Shown: positions 8,407-14,971 of the stretch, piece by piece
How positions within the stretch are numbered: position 1 is the first letter of the stretch
How the letters are laid out: every line of letters begins with the position of its first letter
Assembly (NCBI GenBank): GCA_023301665.1
Contig: JALZUL010000286.1
Span: 1-18,614 of the forward strand
Source of the DNA: Ascidiaceihabitans sp.
GTDB lineage: Bacteria > Pseudomonadota > Alphaproteobacteria > Rhodobacterales > Rhodobacteraceae
Direction: 5' to 3'
Length of the DNA: 18,614 nucleotides
Position numbers and translations under genes: made by a program
The notes under the pieces: generated by a model
Told to the model about the DNA's origin: nothing
The model's database searches: none
Seen by the model: the letters and a program-made list of their open reading frames with translations, nothing else

Positions 8407-8429
8407 GGGCATCGGGAAAACCGATGCCC
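8407..8429 (-). terminator. Stem-loop between binding-protein and permease genes (partial terminator or 3'-end stabiliser)
   Basis: Arms 8407-8415 (GGGCATCGG) and 8421-8429 (CCGATGCCC) are perfect 9-bp complements around a 5-nt loop. Read on the minus strand, the hairpin starts 15 nt after the binding-protein stop and is followed by a pyrimidine-rich tract (CTCTTTCCTTTTC) that is T-rich but not a clean T-run. Such intercistronic hairpins after periplasmic binding-protein genes are known to lower downstream expression or protect the upstream mRNA. The remainder of this 156-bp spacer (8289-8444) shows only the permease ribosome site. Confidence 0.7.
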
Positions 8430-8444
8430 ACAATTGTCGAGGGT

Positions 8445-9701
8445 TTAGTAAACGTCGCTACGCGTGTCTTCCAAACGTTCTAGGATGTCATCCAAGTTGT
8501 CTGGGAATACCATGAACTCTTGCATACCTTCCATCGCCGCTTTGGCCATCTCAGCAGGGTAGTCACGGTCAAAAAACTGCGCGACGCCGCCCGGAGAATT
8601 TGAAGACAACATTGCAAAGCCCTCTGCAAGGAATTTGTCGTCGTCGATCGACGCTTTAGAGTTCACAGGCAATTGGCCAAGGTTCGCACCGTTGTTGATA
8701 ATGGTTTGCTCTTCAGCAGATGCCATGTGCACCAAGAACGCGCGTGCGTTTTCTTTGTTCTCAGCATTTGACGGGATGTGGAACGTGTCTGTTGGCGCAT
8801 CTTCCGCCAAGGCAACACCTGGGGTGATTTCAGGGAACTGGTGGAAATCCAGCTTGCTGTCATCAAGGCCCGCTTCACGCAATGGCGCGACTGCAAAGTT
8901 GCCCTTCAAAATCGCGGCAGCTTCGCCGTTGACCAGCAATGGCAAAGACTGCTGCCAATCTTTGTTTTGGTGATCGTCAACAAACGCGCCCATATCGACA
9001 AGCTTACGCCAGTTGGCAAATGTTTCGCGTACACGGTCATCTGTCCATGCAACGTTGCCAGCCGCTAAATCCATGTGGAAGTCAAAGCCATGCGTTCGCA
9101 TGTTGAGGTAGTCAAACCATCCAGAGGCCGTCCACAACCATTTGGTGCCAATGGTGTAGCATTTCATGCCCGCATCAACGACCTTTTGGCAGTTAGAAAG
9201 CATCTCATCAAAGTTCGCAGGCTCAGTGATCCCTAGATCTTCATAGATGTCTTTGCGGTAGTAAACGCCCCATTGGTAATAGGTGTATGGTACACCCCAC
9301 TGTTTTCCATCGATGGTCATAGCGCCCTTGGTCGATGCAAGCTCTTCGCCAATTGCGGTGTCGGTCCATAGATCAGACACGTCCTCAAAAAGGCCGGCAT
9401 TAACATATGGTGTCATGCGGTTTGCCGCATACCACGTGGCAACGTCAGGTGAGTTGGCCGTCAAAAAGTTACGGATTTGAGTCTTATAGGCTTCGCGATC
9501 AATAACCGTGGTTTCGATGTTCATCTCAGGGTTTTTGGCCTGAAAGCGTTCGATCATGGCTTCCATGGTTGCGCGCGGTGCAGGGTTGGATGTGTCGAGG
9601 AAGATTTTCAAATCTCCCTTAAGTGCTTCCGCGTGGCCGATGCCGGCCAACACCGTGCTGGCAGCCAAAGCGGCCAAGGTCGTTCTGATAGTGAAATTCA
9701 T
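8445..9701 (-). CDS. ABC transporter periplasmic sugar-binding protein
   Basis: This 418-residue family 1 extracellular solute-binding protein captures the sugar in the periplasm and delivers it to the two permeases encoded next. A Sec signal peptide is visible: MNFTIR, a hydrophobic core, and a probable cut after GHA at residue 24. The mature part has the family pattern (DREAYKTQIRNFL, PDVATWYA, KQWGVPYTYYQWGVYYRKDIYEDLG). An in-frame ATG lies 21 bp upstream, but the start at 9701 is chosen because GGGAGGAAACT sits directly before it and the signal peptide then begins correctly. It is the first gene of the galactoside operon, behind the promoter and tandem operators at 9744-9808. The ligand cannot be read from the sequence; the enzymes downstream suggest an alpha- or beta-galactoside. 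Confidence 0.93.
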   Translation of the reverse strand: MNFTIRTTLAALAASTVLAGIGHAEALKGDLKIFLDTSNPAPRATMEAMIERFQAKNPEMNIETTVIDREAYKTQIRNFLTANSPDVATWYAANRMTPYVNAGLFEDVSDLWTDTAIGEELASTKGAMTIDGKQWGVPYTYYQWGVYYRKDIYEDLGITEPANFDEMLSNCQKVVDAGMKCYTIGTKWLWTASGWFDYLNMRTHGFDFHMDLAAGNVAWTDDRVRETFANWRKLVDMGAFVDDHQNKDWQQSLPLLVNGEAAAILKGNFAVAPLREAGLDDSKLDFHQFPEITPGVALAEDAPTDTFHIPSNAENKENARAFLVHMASAEEQTIINNGANLGQLPVNSKASIDDDKFLAEGFAMLSSNSPGGVAQFFDRDYPAEMAKAAMEGMQEFMVFPDNLDDILERLEDTRSDVY

Positions 9702-9742
9702 AGTTTCCTCCCATTTTGCCACTTTTGCGGCTTTGATAAACC

Positions 9743-9761
9743 GGTTTCATTATTTGAAACC
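9743..9761. promoter_or_regulatory. Putative operator 1 (palindrome) of the galactoside operon
   Basis: GGTTTCA (9743-9749) and TGAAACC (9755-9761) are perfect inverted arms around the 5-bp spacer TTATT. The site lies about 10-30 bp downstream of the predicted operon start point (about 9772) and upstream of the binding-protein ribosome site. Position and symmetry fit a dimeric repressor, most simply the divergently encoded IclR-family protein. A degenerate copy sits exactly 20 bp away. Confidence 0.65.
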
Positions 9762-9763
9762 AT

Positions 9764-9780
9764 GTTTTATTAATTGGAAT
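9764..9780. promoter_or_regulatory. Putative operator 2 (degenerate direct copy of operator 1)
   Basis: GTTTTATTAATTGGAAT matches 13 of 17 bases of GTTTCATTATTTGAAAC (9744-9760) and begins 20 bp from it, about two helical turns, so two dimers could bind on one face of the DNA. It covers the predicted start point and touches the -10 element of the operon promoter. Its symmetry is imperfect, so it may be the weaker site. Confidence 0.55.
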
Positions 9781-9808
9781 TACGCATCGAATCACATAGG
9801 TTTGTCAA
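9779..9808 (-). promoter_or_regulatory. Sigma-70-type promoter of the galactoside operon
   Basis: On the minus strand a consensus -35 TTGACA (complement of 9803-9808) is followed after 18 bp by CGTAAT (complement of 9779-9784), four of six matches to TATAAT. The predicted start point is near 9772, giving a leader of about 70 nt to the binding-protein ATG. The -10 overlaps operator 2. The assignment rests on consensus and position only. Confidence 0.55.
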
Positions 9809-9871
9809 CAGGCACGTGAGCAAGCGCGGGCGAAATCTGGTGGTTGTGAAAGAGAAGGGGAGGTCCATTTC

Positions 9872-10666
9872 ATGTCAGGCGACGGTACTGTAGGAAAAGC
9901 ATGTGATGTCTTGGATCAAGTGGCGTCCTTTTCGCACCCGGTGCGTTTCGGACAGCTTCTAGAGAACAGTGGCTACCCGAAAGCGACGCTTTATCGGTTC
10001 TTGCAAACGCTGGTGAGCCAAGGGATGCTCAGCTATGATCCTGATCGGCAAACCTATGCGCTGGGCATGCGATTGGTGCGCCTCGCACATGCTGCATGGA
10101 CACATAGTTCATTGGCCCCAATTGCCAGAGAACACTTAGATCAGCTGAGCAAAGATGTGGGCGAAACCGTACACCTTGCGCAAATGGACAGCTCGCAAGT
10201 GCTATATGTCGACAAGCGCAACGCTTCCCAACCGGTCGAGATGTATTCCCAAGCGGGCAAGGTCGGACCAGCCTATTGCACAGGTGTTGGCAAGGCGATG
10301 ATGGCCTACATGGAGGGCGCTGAATTGGATAAGGTGATCGCTCAGCAATCGTTTCATCGTTTTACAGATGCTACACTGACGAGCCCCAATGCCCTCAAAG
10401 GCGAACTTGATGCGATCAAATCCCGTGGCTACGCCTTTGATCGTGAAGAGCATGAACCGGGCATTATCTGCATTGCGATGCCAATCCTAACAGATCGTGG
10501 CCGCGTCTTAGGGGCGCTGTCGGTCACAGGGCCCACAATGCGACGAAGCCTGAAAGAGCTTGAGGCTCTGGCTCCTAAGCTTGCGACGGTGGTTGCTAAA
10601 ATTTCTGCAGATGCGCAAGCGTGGCGGTTTCCAGACTCAAAACAAAACATGTCGAAAGCAGGGTAA
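9872..10666 (+). CDS. IclR-family transcriptional regulator
   Basis: This 264-residue regulator has an N-terminal winged helix-turn-helix (about 6-66; FGQLLENSGYPKATLYRFLQ contains the recognition helix) and a C-terminal IclR effector-binding domain (about 80-250, with GKVGPAYCTGVGKAMMAY and GALSVTGP). It is transcribed divergently from the galactoside operon, so it is the best candidate to bind the tandem palindromes at 9743-9780, probably as a repressor released by galactose or a pathway intermediate. The start at 9872 has a strong AGGGGAGGT ribosome site eight bases upstream. The ABC ATPase gene follows after 3 nt, so they form one transcript. Effector and sign of control are inferred. Confidence 0.92.
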   Translation: MSGDGTVGKACDVLDQVASFSHPVRFGQLLENSGYPKATLYRFLQTLVSQGMLSYDPDRQTYALGMRLVRLAHAAWTHSSLAPIAREHLDQLSKDVGETVHLAQMDSSQVLYVDKRNASQPVEMYSQAGKVGPAYCTGVGKAMMAYMEGAELDKVIAQQSFHRFTDATLTSPNALKGELDAIKSRGYAFDREEHEPGIICIAMPILTDRGRVLGALSVTGPTMRRSLKELEALAPKLATVVAKISADAQAWRFPDSKQNMSKAG

Positions 10667-10669
10667 ATT

Positions 10670-11725
10670 ATGACCGGTGTAATTCTCAACAACGTCATCA
10701 AAAAATATGGTGAGACGCAGGTCATTCATGGTGTGGACTTGCAGATCGAAGACGGTGAATTTTGCGTTTTTGTTGGTCCGTCGGGCTGTGGCAAATCCAC
10801 GTTGCTGCGCATGATCGCAGGGCTTGAGGAAACGACCTCTGGTTCGATGTCCATTGGAGATCGCGATGTGACGACCCTTGATCCGTCCCAACGGGGCGTT
10901 GCGATGGTGTTCCAAACCTATGCGCTTTACCCACATATGACCGTTGAGGAAAACATGGGCTTTGGCCTGAAAATGAATGGGGTACCAAAGGCCGAGGTCG
11001 CTCAGAAAGTTGGCAAGGCCTCTGATATTCTTAAGCTGGGTGATTACTTGAAACGCAAACCCAAAGCGCTTTCAGGCGGACAACGTCAACGGGTTGCGAT
11101 CGGACGTGCTATTGTGCGTGGGCCTGAGGTTTTCTTGTTTGACGAACCGTTGTCGAACCTAGACGCAGAACTGCGCGTTGAAATGCGAGTTGAAATTGCC
11201 CGCCTTCATAATGAAATCGGCGCAACGATGATCTACGTGACACATGATCAGGTCGAAGCGATGACAATGGCAGACAAAATTGTTGTTTTGCGGGCTGGAC
11301 GTGTTGAACAGGTCGGCGCGCCACTTGATCTATACCGTGATCCGGACAACAAATTTGTAGCGGGTTTCATTGGTTCACCCTCGATGAATTTTTTGGAGTG
11401 TAGCGTCGACGTTGCGAATGTGAGCCACCCAGCCTTTGAAACAGCAATGCCGTCCCCTGTTCCATTTGCGCAAGGTACAACCGCTGTTACCATGGGCGTG
11501 CGTCCAGAGCACTTACAGATCATCCAAGGCGATCGTCTCACTGTCGAGTTGACAGAAGCGCTAGGCGGGGTCTCTTACGCCTATCTGCGCGCGCACGATG
11601 GGACACGTTTGATCATAGAAGAACGTGGCGATGTGCGCAGCAAACAAGGTGACAAAGTCGGCCTTACATTTGAGCCACACCGCGCACTGATGTTTGATGC
11701 GCAAACCGAAGAACGCCTTCGTTAG
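10670..11725 (+). CDS. ABC sugar transporter ATP-binding protein (UgpC/MsmK/MalK type)
   Basis: This 351-residue ATPase should drive the sugar importer whose binding protein and permeases are encoded on the other strand. All nucleotide-binding motifs are present: Walker A GPSGCGKST (36-44), Q-loop MVFQTYALYPHM, signature LSGGQRQR (134-141), Walker B VFLFDEP (154-160), D-loop SNLDA and the switch His H192. The second half (about 235-351) is the MalK-type TOBE/regulatory domain, including GVRPEHL. It sits 3 nt after the iclR-family gene and is probably translated from the same mRNA. Proteins of this type often serve several sugar importers, so it may not be exclusive to this one. Confidence 0.93.
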   Translation: MTGVILNNVIKKYGETQVIHGVDLQIEDGEFCVFVGPSGCGKSTLLRMIAGLEETTSGSMSIGDRDVTTLDPSQRGVAMVFQTYALYPHMTVEENMGFGLKMNGVPKAEVAQKVGKASDILKLGDYLKRKPKALSGGQRQRVAIGRAIVRGPEVFLFDEPLSNLDAELRVEMRVEIARLHNEIGATMIYVTHDQVEAMTMADKIVVLRAGRVEQVGAPLDLYRDPDNKFVAGFIGSPSMNFLECSVDVANVSHPAFETAMPSPVPFAQGTTAVTMGVRPEHLQIIQGDRLTVELTEALGGVSYAYLRAHDGTRLIIEERGDVRSKQGDKVGLTFEPHRALMFDAQTEERLR

Positions 11726-11755
11726 CCCAAAGCGAGCGGTTCCTTAAAAGACACC

Positions 11756-12019
11756 TTAGAAGTCATCGAATTCAGGCACCGATCCGAGCCGAACCAGAAA
11801 CGTCGGGGCGCTCACTTCGTCAGAGCTTTGGTCTTCGACAATCATGTAGGCGTCAGCGCCCACACAGCTGTCTAACCGCGCCTCTCGTTCGGCGCGCCCT
11901 TGTGCCTCGTTTGCAGTGGTATATTGAAATTGCTTTTCGACAACCAAGGCACCGTTTTTCTCAACATATGTTTGGCAAATATAGTGCGTTTTTTCTGAGC
12001 TGTCTGGTGCGTTTCCCAT
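11756..12019 (-). CDS. Small hypothetical protein (87 residues)
   Basis: I do not recognise a named domain. The start at 12019 is chosen because AGGGAAACC precedes it and the composition changes there; the same frame stays open to 12250, but that extension is basic, unstructured-looking and crosses the divergent intergenic region. The protein is hydrophilic and soluble-looking, with no signal or membrane segment, a Tyr- and Glu-rich first half (HYICQTYVEKNG), a charged helix (about 40-52, EAQGRAEREARLD) and an acidic tail ending EFDDF. It has the look of a conserved roseobacter hypothetical. It converges on the ABC ATPase gene with a 30-bp gap and is divergent from the LpxR-like gene. Coding status is likely; function is unknown. 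Confidence 0.7.
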   Translation of the reverse strand: MGNAPDSSEKTHYICQTYVEKNGALVVEKQFQYTTANEAQGRAEREARLDSCVGADAYMIVEDQSSDEVSAPTFLVRLGSVPEFDDF

Positions 12020-12248
12020 TGGTTTCCCTGTGTAACAAAGTGAGTTTCTAAAAGACCCCGACAATGTCTTTTCGCGGGATAAGTGACCTTTAAAAGGGCT
12101 AAGGGATTTATGGAGTGGCCGCAACGGCTCATGCCTTCTTGCCACAGTATTGCAAAATAAAACAAAATTTTGTTTTTGACTGTCGAAAATTTCGCGTATC
12201 GCCTTAAGAAGGTCACGCTCGGGGGGGCACTTTAGACTAGGCTTACTC
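12020..12248. other. 229-bp divergent intergenic region with a perfect AT-rich palindrome and a G7 run
   Basis: This spacer separates the start of the 87-residue hypothetical gene from that of the LpxR-like gene. It contains the perfect 18-bp palindrome AAAACAAAATTTTGTTTT (12159-12176), directly followed by TTGACT (12176-12181), a possible -35 for the LpxR-like gene, although no good -10 follows at 16-18 bp. CGAAA-A-TTTCG (12184-12194) is a second small inverted repeat. A run of seven G (12221-12227) lies 21 nt before the lpxR-like ATG. The promoter assignment is tentative. Confidence 0.45.
12159..12176. repeat. Perfect 18-bp AT-rich palindrome, possible operator
   Basis: AAAACAAAATTTTGTTTT equals its own reverse complement over 18 bases. 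It sits in the divergent spacer between the 87-residue hypothetical gene and the LpxR-like gene and abuts a TTGACT -35-like hexamer. Position suggests a regulator-binding site acting on one or both genes, but AT-rich palindromes also arise by chance. Confidence 0.45.
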
Positions 12249-13166
12249 ATGTACCGTTACGTTCTGGCAACCCTTTTAGCATCCCTGCTTTCCATCACAT
12301 CAGCGAGTGCCACCGAACGTGTGCGTATCGGGTATGGGCGTTTGCTCAACAATGATGTCATCAATGGCGGCCAAGACCGTTGGCGCACGGGATCTTACGC
12401 ATCCTCGCGTATCTGGGGCCCGGAGTGGACAGGGGTTTTGCCATCAAAATTCGGTGAGTTGATCGAGTTGCGTTTAGGCGCTGAAATTATTTCACCAGAA
12501 GATCTGACCCAGTTTAACAGGGACGATAGACGCTACGCGAGCTCTTTGTCCGTTGGGGTGCACACGCACTACCTTGCCAAAAAGACTGAAGTGTCGATCG
12601 GCGCTGATCTGGTTTTGGTTGGGCCTGATACGGGGCTCTCTGGTTTTCAAACCGCTCTACACGATGCCATTGGTGTCGAACCGCCGAGCCGATCTGTTTT
12701 GGCCAACCAAATTGACAACTCCATTGAGCCTACGTTTGTGCTAGAGCTTGGACGCTCGTTTGATGTCAAAGATAATGCACATGTACGCCCATTCATTGAG
12801 GCGCGCGCGGGTGTTGAAACGTTAATGCGAGTGGGTGTTGATCTGACCTTTGGTGCGTTTGGCCGTGGTGAGCTTTTGGTGCGCGACCCTGTTTCTGGTC
12901 ACCGGTATCGCTCAATTTCACAAGGGTGGACGGGGTTCAGTACCGTAATCGGCGCTGACTTAACCTATGTCGAGAGCTCAACCTTCTTGCCTGATACCCG
13001 CGGCCCCGCAGCAAGCGAGATACGCGAACGTGTGCGGGTTGGGGTTCAATGGCAACGTGACGAGGGCAAGGGGACATTCTTGGGTGTGACTTGGCTTGGG
13101 GAAGAGTTCGAGGGGCAGGCAGGTGGTCAATTAGTAGGCTCTGCGCGCCTTAACTTTAAGTTCTAA
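12249..13166 (+). CDS. LpxR-like outer-membrane lipid A deacylase (DUF2219)
   Basis: This 305-residue protein looks like an LpxR/DUF2219 outer-membrane beta-barrel. In Salmonella, LpxR removes the 3'-acyloxyacyl chains of lipid A, remodelling LPS. Visible here are a Sec signal peptide (1-21, cut after SASA), the family opening GYGRLLNNDVINGGQDRWRTG (about 29-48, written here only as a landmark) containing the active-site Asn-Asp pair (N35, D36), and H138 in QTALHDAIG at the position of the catalytic His. The chain has alternating strands and ends in Phe (RLNFKF), the usual outer-membrane insertion signal. The ribosome site is weak (AGG seven bases upstream). Family is fairly sure; lipid A as the substrate in this organism is inferred. 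A GGGAAGT-type hairpin follows the stop. Confidence 0.85.
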   Translation: MYRYVLATLLASLLSITSASATERVRIGYGRLLNNDVINGGQDRWRTGSYASSRIWGPEWTGVLPSKFGELIELRLGAEIISPEDLTQFNRDDRRYASSLSVGVHTHYLAKKTEVSIGADLVLVGPDTGLSGFQTALHDAIGVEPPSRSVLANQIDNSIEPTFVLELGRSFDVKDNAHVRPFIEARAGVETLMRVGVDLTFGAFGRGELLVRDPVSGHRYRSISQGWTGFSTVIGADLTYVESSTFLPDTRGPAASEIRERVRVGVQWQRDEGKGTFLGVTWLGEEFEGQAGGQLVGSARLNFKF

Positions 13167-13177
13167 AGGCAACACTT

Positions 13178-13206
13178 TGGGAAGTGACACAAATTTGAAC
13201 TTCCCA
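13178..13206 (+). terminator. Hairpin after the LpxR-like gene, weak terminator candidate
   Basis: TGGGAAGT (13178-13185) and ACTTCCCA (13199-13206) form a perfect 8-bp stem with a 13-nt loop, starting 12 nt after the stop codon. A T-rich stretch (CTGTTTTGTT) comes only about 8 nt later, so it is not a classical intrinsic terminator. A second, smaller inverted repeat (AGCCC/GGGCT, 13242-13256, loop A5) follows; on the minus strand it is trailed by TTTATTAAT. Confidence 0.4.
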
Positions 13207-13281
13207 GCGCGAATCTGTTTTGTTAACGATTGATTAATAAAAGCCCAAAAAGGGCTGGAACATGAGGCAGGCAAGCAGGCT

Positions 13282-14346
13282 ATGAAAACGGGCTTTCGAG
13301 GCACGTTCGTAATTTCCTGGTCGCAAACAGAAATAGATGGTCTTGAGGCTGCGCCATTGCATACCATTGATGTGGGTGCTGCGTGGTCTTGGAGAGGGGA
13401 CGCCATCCGTGTTGATGGCCCGTCGGATGTATTGCGGCTGGATCGTTCGAACGGTTCTGAAAATTTACGCAAACGCGCGGCACGAATGGTGCACTGTTTG
13501 GTTGGTGCGGCGGTTGATCAGAAACCTTTGGTTTCTCATGATTACACCGATGAAAATCCGCTGGTGGACAGCAGCTTTGTGGTGACCGATGGCGCACAAA
13601 GTTACACGATTACCTTGATTGGGGTCGGCCGAGGGGCCCAACCTTTATTGATGTTCTTGGACGAAATTCCACCAAAAGGCGCGGATCTTTGGGTTGTGCA
13701 TCAAAACCTAGATCGAGTTGTTGGTGGACCAAATGAAAACGAGCAGGGTGGGGTGATTTGTTTTACCCCGGGCACGCGTATTCGCACGCCTGACGGCTTG
13801 AAATTGGTTGAAGACCTGCGCGAAGGCGATTTGGTTCAAACCAAAGACAATGGTGCGCAAGAAATCATGTGGAAAGGTGCGCGTCGCATGACTGGCGCGC
13901 GCATGTTTGCAATGCCTCATCTGCGGCCCATCCGCATTCGTGCGGGAGCTTTGGGAATTGAACGCCCTGACGAGGAATTGTTGGTTTCACCGAACCACCG
14001 GATGCTGATTCAAGGCCCCGAAGCTGTGGCTTTGTTCAATACGCCAGAGATTTTGGTTGCTGCAAAGGATCTTATCAACGGGAAAACGATATCGGTTGAT
14101 GTGACAGTGCCGGAAGTAACCTACATCCACATGCTTTTGTCTGATCATCAGATTTTGTGGGCCAATGGAGTCGAAACCGAAAGCTTCCATCCCGCCAATG
14201 CAGCGCTTTCAGCTTTAGATGCTCAAGACTGCTTACGTCTTTTAAGCCACCTGCCGGGCCTAGAAACTGATCCGCATAGCTACGGTGGCCACGCAAGACG
14301 CAATCTGTCTGGATCCGAAGCTGCTATAATGAATCACGTCGCTTAA
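13282..14346 (+). CDS. Hint (Hedgehog/intein) domain protein
   Basis: This 354-residue protein has an N-terminal domain of about 155 residues that I cannot name, followed by a Hint_2-type Hedgehog/intein fold (about 160-305). The Hint part begins CFTPGTRIRTPDG with the nucleophile C160 and has VEDLREGDLVQT and LLVSPNHRML, the latter containing the block-B-type His. It ends near SDHQILWANGVETESFHPAN without the C-terminal His-Asn plus Cys/Ser/Thr of a splicing intein, so at most N-terminal cleavage would be expected. No signal peptide is seen. Such Hint proteins are common in Rhodobacteraceae, often of unknown role. The start at 13282 has only a weak AGG upstream; an ATG at 13263 in another frame stops after seven codons. 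Confidence 0.85.
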   Translation: MKTGFRGTFVISWSQTEIDGLEAAPLHTIDVGAAWSWRGDAIRVDGPSDVLRLDRSNGSENLRKRAARMVHCLVGAAVDQKPLVSHDYTDENPLVDSSFVVTDGAQSYTITLIGVGRGAQPLLMFLDEIPPKGADLWVVHQNLDRVVGGPNENEQGGVICFTPGTRIRTPDGLKLVEDLREGDLVQTKDNGAQEIMWKGARRMTGARMFAMPHLRPIRIRAGALGIERPDEELLVSPNHRMLIQGPEAVALFNTPEILVAAKDLINGKTISVDVTVPEVTYIHMLLSDHQILWANGVETESFHPANAALSALDAQDCLRLLSHLPGLETDPHSYGGHARRNLSGSEAAIMNHVA

Positions 14347-14354
14347 AGGCGATT

Positions 14355-14381
14355 CCTGAGCAACCGATTGAGTTGCTCAGG
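14355..14381. terminator. Bidirectional hairpin between the converging Hint gene and tlpA-like gene
   Basis: CCTGAGCAAC (14355-14364) and GTTGCTCAGG (14372-14381) are perfect 10-bp complements around a 7-nt loop, filling the 45-bp gap between two converging stop codons. It lacks a T-run on either side, but position and stability make it the likely transcript end for both genes. Confidence 0.65.
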
Positions 14382-14391
14382 CACTGTCCAA

Positions 14392-14949
14392 CTATTTACC
14401 AGTCAGCTCAGCGATGATCGCTTTTGCGCTGTCAGAAGACCAGTCGGCATCCCCGCGAAGGCGCGCTACTTCATTGCCTTCGGGGTCCAAAATGACGCTG
14501 ATCGGCAGCCCAAAGACACCCATTTGGCTGGCAAGTGCTTGGCGTGGGTCTTGATAGGTGGGCAGATTATCAATTTTGACGTCGTGGAAAAACTTCGCGA
14601 TGCCAGCCGGAGAATTGCGACCGGTTGCGATTGTTACAACCTCAAAGTCATCGCCGCCCAACTCTGCCTGCAATTCAGACAGCATTGGCATTTCTTTGCG
14701 GCATGGGGCACACCACGTGGCCCAAAAGTTAACCAAGACATGCTTGCCTTGATAGGCTTCCAATGTTTTCTCTTCACCGTCAGGTGAGACCTGAAAGGCT
14801 GCTTTTGATACGGCTTCAGGGGTGGAGTGAAACACAAGTTTCTTCATATCACCTGTGCGCAATGCCGCGGCCGCAGAGGTATCCGCAAAGCTGGGGGTGG
14901 CACCAAAGGCGATGGCGGTATACATGATCGCAGCAATATAACGTTTCAT
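14392..14949 (-). CDS. tlpA: TlpA-like thiol:disulfide oxidoreductase
   Basis: This 185-residue periplasmic thioredoxin-fold protein has a Sec signal peptide (1-22, cut after SFA), the active site WATWCAPC (C80 and C83) and the cis-proline in FGLPIS (P149). TlpA/ResA-type proteins reduce disulfides in the periplasm, typically for cytochrome c or cytochrome oxidase assembly. The start at 14949 has a strong GGAGGG ribosome site right before it. It is divergent from argH with only 22 bp between the two start codons and converges on the Hint gene. The exact partner (CcmG-like or copper-chaperone related) cannot be read from the sequence. Confidence 0.9.
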   Translation of the reverse strand: MKRYIAAIMYTAIAFGATPSFADTSAAAALRTGDMKKLVFHSTPEAVSKAAFQVSPDGEEKTLEAYQGKHVLVNFWATWCAPCRKEMPMLSELQAELGGDDFEVVTIATGRNSPAGIAKFFHDVKIDNLPTYQDPRQALASQMGVFGLPISVILDPEGNEVARLRGDADWSSDSAKAIIAELTGK

Positions 14950-14971
14950 TTTCCCTCCGAAGGGTCAGACG

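Noticed and set aside
12020..12250. Upstream half of the 164-codon frame ending at 11756
   Set aside because: It covers the divergent promoter region, has no protein-like composition, and a good ribosome site precedes the internal ATG at 12019.
13242..13256. AGCCC-A5-GGGCT hairpin as a terminator
   Set aside because: Only 5 bp of stem; the T-rich trail is on the minus strand, where no gene ends here.
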